Shown here: one piece after another, positions 23,234 to 31,942 of the stretch | Layout: every line of letters begins with the position of its first letter | How positions within the stretch are numbered: position 1 is the stretch's first letter | NCBI RefSeq assembly: GCF_003285005.1 | Contig: NZ_QMFA01000009.1 | Coordinates: 37,411 to 101,410 of the forward strand | Direction of reading: 5' to 3' | Length of the DNA: 64,000 nt | Source: Paenibacillus sp. YN15 | Lineage (GTDB): Bacteria > Bacillota > Bacilli > Paenibacillales > NBRC-103111 | Notes under the pieces: generated by a model | What the model saw: the letters and a program-made list of their open reading frames with translations, nothing else | Told to the model about the DNA's origin: nothing | Databases searched by the model: none | Made by a program: the position numbers and the translations under genes

Positions 23234-24964
23234 ATGAACTGGTTAAAACGAAATAAACGATGGCTGCTCATCGCCCTGGTTCTGGTGGTCTGCGGGGGCG
23301 GGACCTGGCTCTATCTGGGCCAGCGGGAGGCCTCGGGAAGCAGCAAGGATACGGAGCTGACGGCCAAGGTAACCAAGGGAACGATCAAATCCTCCGTATC
23401 GGGGACCAGCCAGCTTCAGCCTGTGGAGACGAAGACAATTCAGGCTCCGCAGGAAGCGGTGATTGAGAAGATCAACCTGACCAAAAACATGGACGTGAAG
23501 GAAGGAGACGTGCTGGTTGTTCTGACCAGCGCCACTCTGAACAACAACATGTCCAAAGCGCAGGCCACTTTGGCTACCTTGAAGGCGGAACTGGACGATA
23601 TTGCCGATCAGATGAATTCCCTGCAAACCGTATCTCCCATCAATGGTGTTATTACACTGGCCAGCGGTTTGGATGCAGGCGTGGAATTGAACCGCAAGGC
23701 GAAGATTGGCACTGTGTCGGATAACACCAAGCTGGTGGTTACCCTGCCCTTTTTGATGGAGGATGCACAGCAATTTCACGAAGGGGATTCTGTGGAGTTG
23801 ACCATTGACAGCTTCATGATGACCAAAAGCGGGAAGGTCACCAGCATTGGCAAGGACCCTAAGCCGGACCTGAAGGGAAACCGCCTCTTGGATGTGGAAA
23901 TTACGGTGGAGAATGATGCCACCATGGATGCCGGCTTGAAGGTAACCGGCAAGGTTGCAACAAGCACCGGCACGGCTGAATCCAAAAAGGAAGGGACGCT
24001 TGCTTATAGCCAAACAGTCAATATTCTCGCAGGCGTCTCCGGCACTATTGAGCAGCTGAATGTCAAAAGTGGAGATTATGTGCAGGCTGGACAGCTGATT
24101 GCGGTGATTGCCAATCCAAGTATCAATAACGACTATTTGAACAAAAAGACCAGCTATGACCAGCAGCAATTGAGCATCGACACGCTGCAGGAGCAACTGG
24201 ATGCGTTGACCATCAAGGCTCCCTTCGACGGTGTGTTCTCTACCGACTTTGTTAATCAGCGGTTTAACGTGCTGACCTCTCTGGTTCCCGGCACCAAGGT
24301 GACCAGCGCCACCCAATTTGGCGGCGTGGCCAGTATGAAGACCATGACATTAGGGATTCAGGTGGATGAATTGGATTTGCCGAATATTAAGACGGGCATG
24401 TCGGTAAATGTCAGCGTTGACTCGGTCAAAAATAAAACCTTTAAGGGAGAAGTCACTCAGGTATCCACTGTTGGTACTACGACGAATGGCGTTACATACT
24501 ACGATGTGGTCGTGACGGTATCCAATCCCGACGGATTAAAATACGGGATGACGGCTACCGGAGAAATTCTCATCCAGAACAAGGAGAATATTCTGATGAT
24601 CCCGCTGGAGGCTCTGCAAACCAGAGCCGGGAAATACTACGTGAAAATTAAAAATGATGACGGCACCTATGAAGAACAGCATGAAGTCAAAATCGGCATC
24701 CGCAGCAAGACCAATGTGGAGATAACCGAAGGAGTCACTGAGGGACAAACTGTGGTTATTCCTATTCAGACCAAGACTCAAACCATGAGCTCCAGCGATG
24801 TTCAGAGGCTGCGTGAACAATTCCAGCAAGGCGGTCAAAACGGCCAGATGCCCGGCGGCGGCCAATTTGACCCTGCCATGATGCAGCAGTTCCAGCAAGG
24901 TGGCGGTGGAGGCGGCACCAGAGGCGGTGGCGGTAGCGCCGGTACGGGCGGTGGTCAGCGTTGA
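23234..24964 (+). CDS. HlyD/MacA-type periplasmic adaptor subunit
   Basis: 576 residues from the ATG at 23234 after TTAGGAGGCGG. One N-terminal membrane anchor (about residues 8-27). Two lipoyl-like modules are visible: QAPQEAVIEKINL...VKEGDVLVVL near residues 63-90 and LAGVSGTIEQLNVKSGDYVQ near residues 264-283. Most adaptors have one split module, so this one appears duplicated. A beta-barrel/membrane-proximal part follows, ending IPIQTKTQTM, then a Gln/Gly-rich tail. It should couple the ABC pair encoded next to an extracellular substrate or wall component. Confidence 0.88.
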   Translation: MNWLKRNKRWLLIALVLVVCGGGTWLYLGQREASGSSKDTELTAKVTKGTIKSSVSGTSQLQPVETKTIQAPQEAVIEKINLTKNMDVKEGDVLVVLTSATLNNNMSKAQATLATLKAELDDIADQMNSLQTVSPINGVITLASGLDAGVELNRKAKIGTVSDNTKLVVTLPFLMEDAQQFHEGDSVELTIDSFMMTKSGKVTSIGKDPKPDLKGNRLLDVEITVENDATMDAGLKVTGKVATSTGTAESKKEGTLAYSQTVNILAGVSGTIEQLNVKSGDYVQAGQLIAVIANPSINNDYLNKKTSYDQQQLSIDTLQEQLDALTIKAPFDGVFSTDFVNQRFNVLTSLVPGTKVTSATQFGGVASMKTMTLGIQVDELDLPNIKTGMSVNVSVDSVKNKTFKGEVTQVSTVGTTTNGVTYYDVVVTVSNPDGLKYGMTATGEILIQNKENILMIPLEALQTRAGKYYVKIKNDDGTYEEQHEVKIGIRSKTNVEITEGVTEGQTVVIPIQTKTQTMSSSDVQRLREQFQQGGQNGQMPGGGQFDPAMMQQFQQGGGGGGTRGGGGSAGTGGGQR

Positions 24965-25704
24965 GCGGTACACAAACCAATATTATTGAGTTGACTAATA
25001 TTGTGAAGACGTACAAGCGGGGAGCAGAGGAGCTTCATGTTTTGAGGGGGATCACCCTTCATGTGGAAGACGGAGATTTCGTCGCCATCATCGGCCCCAG
25101 CGGCTCAGGCAAATCGACTCTCATGAATACCATCGGTCTTCTTGATATACCCACCTCTGGCAGCTATGTGCTGGACGGTGTGAATACTCTGGGGCTCTCC
25201 GACAATAAAATGGCCGAGCTGCGCAATCATAAGATCGGTTTTATCTTTCAGCAGTTTAATCTGCTTCCTCGGCTGACGGCACTGGAGAATGTGGAGCTTC
25301 CGATGATCTATTCTGGCATGTCCCGGGCGGAACGACGGAAAAGCGCCTTGGATATGCTGGACAGCCTGGGGATGAAAAGCCGTGCAGGACACCGGCCCAG
25401 CGAGCTGTCCGGCGGCCAGCAGCAACGGGTTGCCATTGCCCGGGCACTTGTCTCCAAACCCTCGCTGCTGCTGGCGGATGAGCCTACTGGTGCGTTGGAT
25501 TCGAAAACGGGCAAAGAAGTGCTTGAGCTTATGCTGGAATTGAATAAACGGGGCAATACCATCGTCCTCATTACCCATGATTCTGGAATCGCCGAACATG
25601 CCAGTCGTGTGGTAGCCATCCGGGACGGAGAACTGATCAGCGATCACCGCAATGATGGCAGGCAACAGCAGCAAGTTAAGCGGGACGAGGCGGTGTTGAA
25701 ATGA
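24961..25704 (+). CDS. MacB/LolD-type ABC transporter ATP-binding subunit
   Basis: 247 residues, a single ATPase cassette: Walker A GPSGSGKSTLMN near residue 43, Q-loop FIFQQFNLLPRLTALENVEL, signature LSGGQQQRVAIARAL, Walker B LLLADEPTGALD and H-loop ITHDSG. The LLPRLTALENV segment and overall length are typical of the MacB/LolD/FtsE group. The TTG start overlaps the adaptor stop, and its own stop overlaps the permease start. It powers the mechanotransmission-type transporter formed with the next gene. Confidence 0.95.
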   Translation: MSGTQTNIIELTNIVKTYKRGAEELHVLRGITLHVEDGDFVAIIGPSGSGKSTLMNTIGLLDIPTSGSYVLDGVNTLGLSDNKMAELRNHKIGFIFQQFNLLPRLTALENVELPMIYSGMSRAERRKSALDMLDSLGMKSRAGHRPSELSGGQQQRVAIARALVSKPSLLLADEPTGALDSKTGKEVLELMLELNKRGNTIVLITHDSGIAEHASRVVAIRDGELISDHRNDGRQQQQVKRDEAVLK

Positions 25705-26882
25705 AATTGTGGGAATTAGTCCGCATGGCACTTCGCACGGTGGTTTCCAATCCCATGAGATCCATGCTGACCATGCTGGGGGTAATCATCGGCGTAGGCT
25801 CGGTGGTGGCGCTGGTGGCCATCGGTCAAGGCTCAACTGCCAAGGTGAACGAGGAGATTTCGAGCTTGGGCACCAACCTGCTGGTGGTCAACGTAGAAAA
25901 TAGCGGTCGGGCGACACAACTTGATTACAGTGAGCTGATGCAACTGGAGCAATTTCCCGAATTTAACTGGGTGGCGCCCACGATCACCAAGACCAGTGCC
26001 AATATTAAATACGACCGCACCAAGTCATCCAGCTATACGGTAGTGGGCACCAATGATCGCTATGGCAGTGTAAATATGGTAACGGTGTCCAGCGGCAGGT
26101 TCATTTCCGAGGCGGATCTGGAATTCCGCAACAATGTGGTGGTGCTGGGCAGCGATGTGGCGAAGACCTTCTTCGGCTTTCTGGATCCGGTGGATCAGGA
26201 AATTAATATTGATGGTGTCGTGTTTTCCGTGATCGGGGTTATGGCCCCGAAGGGAAAGAATATTACGGATACCTCCGTTGACTCCATGGTGGTGATGCCT
26301 TTAACCACTGCCCAACGGCAGTTCAAGCTGGGGAGTCTGAAAACGACTTATTTGGAGGCGGCTTCCAAGGATGATGTGGAGACGGCGGAAACTACATTGA
26401 AGCAATATCTGTACTACAAATTTAAATCCGAGAGCGGTTATACCATTCTCAACCAGAATGAAATGATGAAAACCCAGGAAGCCGTAGCAGCGCAGATGTC
26501 CTATATGCTTGCGGGCATCGCGGCAATCTCCCTGCTGGTCGGCGGGATCGGCATTATGAATATTATGCTGGTTACGGTAAGCGAACGGACCAGGGAGATC
26601 GGAATCCGCAAGTCCATCGGGGCCAAACGGAGGAATATTCTGTTCCAGTTTCTGGTGGAATCCATCGTGCTTAGCGGTCTGGGAGGTTTGATCGGACTTC
26701 TCGTCGGCATCGGCATTTCGTATGGGATCGAATACTTCAACAGCTCCATGCCCACTCAGGTTTCCCTATGGGTGAGCCTGGCCGCATTTTTGTTCAGCGT
26801 GCTGGTCGGAGTGCTCTTCGGATTGTATCCGGCCAACAAAGCATCCAAGCTGCGGCCGATTGATGCCCTCCGTTTCGATTAA
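25701..26882 (+). CDS. MacB/FtsX-type ABC transporter permease
   Basis: 393 residues. One membrane helix near residues 18-42 (PMRSMLTMLGVIIGVGSVV) is followed by a large extracytoplasmic MacB_PCD domain (about 45-240) and three C-terminal helices beginning at MSYMLAGIAAISLLVGGIGI. The conserved cytoplasmic segment VSERTREIGIRKSIGAKRRN follows the second helix. It is full length and coupled to the ATPase. With the adaptor it should form a MacAB-like efflux or envelope-stress pump; the substrate is unknown. Confidence 0.94.
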   Translation: MKLWELVRMALRTVVSNPMRSMLTMLGVIIGVGSVVALVAIGQGSTAKVNEEISSLGTNLLVVNVENSGRATQLDYSELMQLEQFPEFNWVAPTITKTSANIKYDRTKSSSYTVVGTNDRYGSVNMVTVSSGRFISEADLEFRNNVVVLGSDVAKTFFGFLDPVDQEINIDGVVFSVIGVMAPKGKNITDTSVDSMVVMPLTTAQRQFKLGSLKTTYLEAASKDDVETAETTLKQYLYYKFKSESGYTILNQNEMMKTQEAVAAQMSYMLAGIAAISLLVGGIGIMNIMLVTVSERTREIGIRKSIGAKRRNILFQFLVESIVLSGLGGLIGLLVGIGISYGIEYFNSSMPTQVSLWVSLAAFLFSVLVGVLFGLYPANKASKLRPIDALRFD

Positions 26883-26943
26883 GGAGCTGCGAGAACAGCA
26901 GATACAGCAAGCTTTTTAGGAAGCCCACAGGAGGTTGGACCCA

Positions 26944-29508
26944 TTGACGAAAACTCGACTATTCAGCAAACAGAAACGGCTTTGGAGCGGCGCATTGGCT
27001 CTTGTCCTCGCCCTAGCCATGCTTCTCCCGGTATGGGGGAATAAGGCGGAGGCCGGCAAGGAAGGCGTATTCCTGGATTCCAACGTGTACTACACCCTGG
27101 AGAAGGTCCAGCTGTCCGCCGGAAGCGACAAAAGCTCTTTCCGCTTTACAGTGGAATTGGTGAATGATTCGGATTATGTAGTGGATATGAATCAGTACGG
27201 GGTAGCGGTCAGAGATGACAGCGGCAACCGTTACGGAGTGGAGCTGACAGAGAAAATCAGCTCCCGGGTTCCTGCCCATAGCGCCAAGCAGGTGAAGTAC
27301 TCCGCCAAGCTCCCCGCCAGCATTAGCCTGGATCAGCTCAAGGTGGAGATTTATGCGTGGGATATGAAGGTCAGCGGGTATATCCGCTCCATCGGCATGC
27401 TCTCTGTGGCTGCCGCGGCGGAAGCCAGCCAAACGGCAAACCCCTCCGCCATTGTAGCATTGGGCGAAGTCGACAGCTCTTACGCCACCGATGCTCTGGT
27501 GAACTTTGAATTGCAGCGGGCATACCATGCGTATGCCAAGGACAACTGGAATGTGTACGCCGAAATGACCGTTGAAAATCTGGGGACAGGCAGCTTCAAG
27601 CTCCCGTCCGCCCTTCAGGTCGGGCTTAAAAACGAAGAGGGCTTAACCTTTAGCGGCTCCGTTGTACACGGCGGCGACGTGATGCTCCTTCCCCATCAGA
27701 AAGCGTCGGTGGTACTGGAATTCCCTGTAGGGGATCTGTCCCTGAACGGTGCCCTGTCCATCGATTTCAGCAAGAAGGCAACTACAACCTCGGCGAACAG
27801 CGGCAGCAATGCATCCACAGGAACCACCGGCACAACCGCAAGTGGCTCCGCTGCCTCCAGCTCCGGCACCGCCACGGTTCTGGAATCCATGTCCATCAAC
27901 GGATTCATTGCCGCTTATAACCAAGGCGAGCTTCAAGCCGATTCCTCCAACCGCAGCGGACTGACTGCAACTGTTGAATCGGTGAATGTGTCGCCCCGCG
28001 CGGACGGCCTTTATGCGGAAAGCGTCTATACCCTTAAGAATGACAGCAGCAGGGCTGTCAGTGTGCCTGCTTTGACCGCTTTTTATCAATCCAATGGCAG
28101 CACCTTGACTGTTGCCGCCGAGGATTCCGCCTCCCATCCGGATTATTTGGCCCCGGGAGAAAGCACCTCTTATTATTACAGCGGAATTCTGCCTACCGGC
28201 ATCGACAGCTCTGCCGTACAGCTGGTTGTGATGGAGGCCAAATCCGCCTCCGTCAGTGTCCCGGTGTTTGTGGCCAATCTGCCTGCCGATGCCGGAAATA
28301 CCGGAGCTCCAGTGGAAGCCGGAAGCTCTGTCTATGCCACCTCTATCGGCAAGCTGGAAATTCACCTGAACGCATCCTACCGTCTGAAGAGCGGCACCGG
28401 GGATGACATTCTGATGAGTGAGGTTCAGGTGGTGAACCCGCAAACACAATCCGTTAAGCTTCCCGCTCTCTACGGCGGCTACTATGACGGCAAGAATACG
28501 GTGGACGCTACAGTGAAATACGTTCAAACCTCCGCATACATCAATGCCGGACAAAAAGCGACCTTATATGTATTCGCAACTGTCCCCTATGATATGGAAA
28601 TGTCCTCCGGCAAGCTGATTCTCGGCGAAGGCACGGAAAGCGGTGGAACCGTCACGAAGAAAAAGGAATGGCTGCGGGTCAATTATATGCTGCAGGATGA
28701 AGCCATTTCTACCGTGACCTTGAACAATACCTGGATGGTCTCTGATCCCAGCCGCGTCTCTACCGGCGCTGTTGTGGAAGTGAAGACGTACGAAAGCTTA
28801 ACCAAGGGTGATTCCAGCGAAACTGCAGTAGTGCGGATTAACCAGAAGAATCTAATGACCAGAAGCGGCAATGTGATTCCTTACTCGGGCTATATCCAAG
28901 CCTCCAACGGAGAGGTTTATGAGCTGACATCCTCATCTGTAACTACCGGCAAGCTGAACAAGGACGGCCAGGCTATGATCACCTTGTATGCCACTCTTCC
29001 GTTCGGCGTGTTGGACAAAAATGCTACAGTGGTATTCGGACCGCAAATTACCGACGAGGCGTTCTCTCCTCCCCACAAGTATCAATATGCGGTATCCTCC
29101 AACCAGCCGGGACCGCTCAACGGAGAGAACTGGGTTATTAACGAGTCCATTTTCCCCTTCAATATCAAAATAGGAGCCATTAACAGAACCTACACCTCCA
29201 GCGGATATGCGTTTAAATTCCGGTATATGCAGGAGAAACTGAGCGATACGCTGCATGTATCCACCAACCGCTTCCTGTATTTTAAGGTGTTGGATTCGGA
29301 TGGCACGGTGGTAAAAACCGTTGAGATACCGCTGGAAGGCACAGGCGCCTTTGAAAGCTCCGATGATACCACAGTCCTTCAATCTCTAACCGTTCCTGTT
29401 TCCGATATTAAGGATTCGGATGCCTTTATGGAAAGCAACACCATCGAGGTGTACGAAAAGTTCGAGAACGGAATTCGCTATATCGGAGAACTGACCTACG
29501 GCTCCTAA
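26944..29508 (+). CDS. large secreted protein, probable Ig-like repeats
   Basis: 854 residues from a TTG at 26944 placed nine bases after AGGAGG. The signal peptide (residues 1 to about 38) ends near NKAEAG. The rest is beta-rich and has several units of about 110-130 residues with a shared rhythm: a charged strand pair, a segment such as YVVDMNQYGVAVRD, then a hydrophobic strand ending in a short acidic turn. A Ser/Thr/Gly-rich linker lies near residues 280-310. No catalytic motif, sortase signal or SLH domain is seen. I do not recognise a family. Its place between MacAB-like genes and the SLH protein suggests an envelope role. Confidence 0.7.
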   Translation: MTKTRLFSKQKRLWSGALALVLALAMLLPVWGNKAEAGKEGVFLDSNVYYTLEKVQLSAGSDKSSFRFTVELVNDSDYVVDMNQYGVAVRDDSGNRYGVELTEKISSRVPAHSAKQVKYSAKLPASISLDQLKVEIYAWDMKVSGYIRSIGMLSVAAAAEASQTANPSAIVALGEVDSSYATDALVNFELQRAYHAYAKDNWNVYAEMTVENLGTGSFKLPSALQVGLKNEEGLTFSGSVVHGGDVMLLPHQKASVVLEFPVGDLSLNGALSIDFSKKATTTSANSGSNASTGTTGTTASGSAASSSGTATVLESMSINGFIAAYNQGELQADSSNRSGLTATVESVNVSPRADGLYAESVYTLKNDSSRAVSVPALTAFYQSNGSTLTVAAEDSASHPDYLAPGESTSYYYSGILPTGIDSSAVQLVVMEAKSASVSVPVFVANLPADAGNTGAPVEAGSSVYATSIGKLEIHLNASYRLKSGTGDDILMSEVQVVNPQTQSVKLPALYGGYYDGKNTVDATVKYVQTSAYINAGQKATLYVFATVPYDMEMSSGKLILGEGTESGGTVTKKKEWLRVNYMLQDEAISTVTLNNTWMVSDPSRVSTGAVVEVKTYESLTKGDSSETAVVRINQKNLMTRSGNVIPYSGYIQASNGEVYELTSSSVTTGKLNKDGQAMITLYATLPFGVLDKNATVVFGPQITDEAFSPPHKYQYAVSSNQPGPLNGENWVINESIFPFNIKIGAINRTYTSSGYAFKFRYMQEKLSDTLHVSTNRFLYFKVLDSDGTVVKTVEIPLEGTGAFESSDDTTVLQSLTVPVSDIKDSDAFMESNTIEVYEKFENGIRYIGELTYGS

Positions 29509-29559
29509 AAACCGGGACAGCTTCCGGAAGCAATGTCCAGCCGGTGAGGCGGAACACGT

Positions 29560-29590
29560 GACGAGGCGCATGTTTGCTCTGCGCCTCGTC
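29560..29590 (+). terminator. intergenic hairpin (attenuator or stabilising stem)
   Basis: GACGAGGCGCA (29560-29570) and TGCGCCTCGTC (29580-29590) form a perfect 11-bp stem with a 9-base loop. No T-run follows, so it may be partial termination or an mRNA-stability element between the Ig-like and SLH genes. Confidence 0.55.
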
Positions 29591-29656
29591 GCTTCCGTTT
29601 GTCAGTTGCCTCCGATTAACGGAGCCGGATCATTTCAACGGGGAGGAAGCTCAAAG

Positions 29657-31126
29657 ATGAACGTTCACTGCAAAAAACTGTCTTCACTGTTAGTCGCGTT
29701 TCTGCTGACCGTTCCGCCGGCAGTTTCCATGGCTGCTGAAAGCACCGTCACTATCGCGGATATCCACGCCAGTCCGGTAACTGCCAACAAGGTATTCCGG
29801 GATGTCGGCAATCACTGGGCTGCCAATGCCATTTACAGCATGACCCAATATGGAATTATTAGCGGTTATGACGAAAATATCTTCAAGCCCGGAAACAGCA
29901 TTACCCGGGAGGAGCTTTCCGCACTGCTGGCAAGGTCCTTTTCTTTGGAATGGGCCGATATGCCGGAAGTGACGTCGTATCAGGATGTCCAGCCTGACCG
30001 GTGGTCCGCTTCCTATATTGAAGCGGTTAAAGGGATTTTCCCTGATCCTTCCATTAAAGAAGCATCTGCCGAATTTCTTCCTGCGGCTGCGGTAACCCGT
30101 GAGGAGTTCGCCGTGGCTCTGGTGAAGGTGATGGGATACTCCCCGCAGAAGCTGCAAAATCCCGACATTCTGAGCACCTCCTTCCGGGATGTGGACAAAA
30201 TTACCGAAGCTTACCGCAATGATATCGCACTGGCGGTGGAGTTGAAGCTGGTGCAGGGCCAATCTGGCAATATGTTTGCTCCTCAGGCTCTTATCAGCCG
30301 GGCGGAAGTGGCAAGTCTGCTGTACCGGGCCATTCAGCTGTCGGTCCAGGAAGAAGCGGATTTACTCAAGATAGTCACACTCAGTATTCCTGAACAAACA
30401 GCCAACGGAACCTTTGAAATATCCGGTTCTGCTCCGTCAGGAACCATCGTGGTGATAAACGGATTGGCTGCTAAGATGGAGGCGGACGGAAGCTTCCGGA
30501 TGCCATTGCGGATGGGTCAGGAAGGCACGTACAATATCGTGGCTGCTGTGACCGTTCCCCAGCAACGGGTGCGATTTATCCGCAAAAAAATTACGTATCA
30601 ATTGGCTGATCCCCAAATCAGCGTGTTTGGTCTGTCCAGTGTTGTCACGAAAAACAATGTCGAATTAACAGGCAAAGTGAGTGATCCTGCTTCGGAGCTG
30701 CTGCCTGTCTTTTACATCGGTGATGAGGAAGTCAGCTTGAACAAATATGGAGAATTCTACAAAAAAATGGATTTGGAGGAGGGGAACAACACTTTTGTGT
30801 TGAAGGCGGTAACGAATAAAGGCAGATTCGCTACAGTCACAAAGGTAGTCAAGTTCTCCCCGCCTGCACCTGTGCTGACCATTAGCGATATTGCGAAAAC
30901 TACCAAATCCAGCACTATTACTGTCAGTGGTACTGTGAAAGATATAAATGACGAGGATGTGGAGGTATATCTGAACGGGGAATATTTGGATGTGGATGAT
31001 AATCTCGGTACATTCTCCAAAACTTTTACTCTCAGTAACGGGCCCAATACCATAACTGTTTCAGCTCAAAATAAATATTCCAAGATCAGCACTGTTGTCA
31101 AAACTATCGAGCTGACCTTCGATTAA
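29657..31126 (+). CDS. S-layer homology domain protein
   Basis: 489 residues from the ATG at 29657 after GGGGAGGAAG. The signal peptide ends near SMAAES (residue 25). Three SLH repeats follow: FRDVGNHWAANAIYSMTQYG with ITREELSALLAR; YQDVQPDRWSASYIEAVKG with VTREEFAVALVK; FRDVDKITEAYRNDIALAVE with ISRAEVASLLYR. SLH triplets bind pyruvylated wall polymers. Residues 235-489 contain three glucodextranase-B-like or Ig-like units (for example FEISGSAPSGTIVVINGL, ELTGKVSDPASELLPVFYIG, ITVSGTVKDINDEDVEVYLN). It is last in the MacAB-like operon and would be surface-bound. Confidence 0.9.
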   Translation: MNVHCKKLSSLLVAFLLTVPPAVSMAAESTVTIADIHASPVTANKVFRDVGNHWAANAIYSMTQYGIISGYDENIFKPGNSITREELSALLARSFSLEWADMPEVTSYQDVQPDRWSASYIEAVKGIFPDPSIKEASAEFLPAAAVTREEFAVALVKVMGYSPQKLQNPDILSTSFRDVDKITEAYRNDIALAVELKLVQGQSGNMFAPQALISRAEVASLLYRAIQLSVQEEADLLKIVTLSIPEQTANGTFEISGSAPSGTIVVINGLAAKMEADGSFRMPLRMGQEGTYNIVAAVTVPQQRVRFIRKKITYQLADPQISVFGLSSVVTKNNVELTGKVSDPASELLPVFYIGDEEVSLNKYGEFYKKMDLEEGNNTFVLKAVTNKGRFATVTKVVKFSPPAPVLTISDIAKTTKSSTITVSGTVKDINDEDVEVYLNGEYLDVDDNLGTFSKTFTLSNGPNTITVSAQNKYSKISTVVKTIELTFD

Positions 31127-31149
31127 TAACCAAGAATCCTAATAAGCAT

Positions 31150-31209
31150 AAGCGCCCCCGTTCGGGCCTGGAGATTTCAATCTCTCAAGCCGCCATGGGG
31201 GCGCTTTGT
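31150..31209. terminator. bidirectional terminator
   Basis: AAGCGCCCCC (31150-31159) pairs with GGGGGCGCTT (31197-31206), enclosing a second stem (GGAGATTT / AATCTCTC region). It lies between the convergent SLH and carbonic anhydrase genes. Confidence 0.8.
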
Positions 31210-31218
31210 GTTAAAGGT

Positions 31219-31800
31219 TTAGTTCGTAAATGTGTCCTTTACGGACGAATCCTCCGACAGCACATCCAACCTTCCGGTGGTGGGGTCCATGATGAGTCCG
31301 TGGACGAGAATTTCTTTGGGCAGGAGGGGGTGGTTCTTGATCAGGGAGACGCTCTTGACCACACCCTCCTGCACCTGGCCGAAGCCGGTGAGCCAACGCA
31401 CCAGGTCGATGCCGGAGTGGGCGATGGTTTCCAGAATTTCCGGGCGGATACCCCGCTCTTTGGCCTTGGCCAGCACCTCCCCGGAGCTCAGTCCCGTCAT
31501 GCCGCAATCGTAATGGCCAACCACAAATACTTCGGTCGCCCCTAGCTCATACACGGCCACCAGAATGCTGCGCATGATGCTCCCGAAGGGATGGGAGACG
31601 ATGGCGCCGGCGCATTTGATGATCTTGGCGTCTCCGTTGCGTAGATTCATGGCTTTGGGCAAAAGCTCTACCAGACGGGTATCCATGCAGGTCAGGATGA
31701 CGATTTTCTTGTCCGGGAATTTGTCGGTGACATATTCCTTGTATCGCCCTTCTTGCACAAAGGTTTGATTATGGTTCAGAATGTCCGTGATTCGCGACAT
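31219..31800 (-). CDS. beta-class carbonic anhydrase
   Basis: 193 residues, cytoplasmic, interconverting CO2 and bicarbonate. The zinc ligands and Asp/Arg dyad are seen in TCMDTR (Cys38, Asp40, Arg42) and in GHYDCGM (His96, Cys99). The length is that of the short Bacillales form (YtiB-like). GGGAGGCTTGCC precedes the ATG and a promoter lies just upstream. It is monocistronic. Confidence 0.94.
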   Translation of the reverse strand: MSRITDILNHNQTFVQEGRYKEYVTDKFPDKKIVILTCMDTRLVELLPKAMNLRNGDAKIIKCAGAIVSHPFGSIMRSILVAVYELGATEVFVVGHYDCGMTGLSSGEVLAKAKERGIRPEILETIAHSGIDLVRWLTGFGQVQEGVVKSVSLIKNHPLLPKEILVHGLIMDPTTGRLDVLSEDSSVKDTFTN

Positions 31801-31820
31801 GGCAAGCCTCCCAATGCATA

Positions 31821-31849
31821 ATTATACAATACCTATTCACATATTTTAA
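31821..31849 (-). promoter_or_regulatory. promoter of the carbonic anhydrase gene
   Basis: On the minus strand TTAAAA (31849-31844) and a perfect TATAAT (31826-31821) are 17 bases apart, about 20 bases before the start codon. Confidence 0.65.
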
Positions 31850-31878
31850 TGAGTATTCTATCACAGATCGCGGCGCAG

Positions 31879-31907
31879 TTGAAAAGGATTTTAAAAAAAC
31901 GTATAGT
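31879..31907 (+). promoter_or_regulatory. promoter of the M32 carboxypeptidase gene
   Basis: TTGAAA (31879-31884) and TATAGT (31902-31907) are exactly 17 bases apart, 35 bases before the start at 31943. Confidence 0.7.
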
Positions 31908-31942
31908 ATTCCTAAACAAAACGGGCAAGGTGGGATCAGGAC

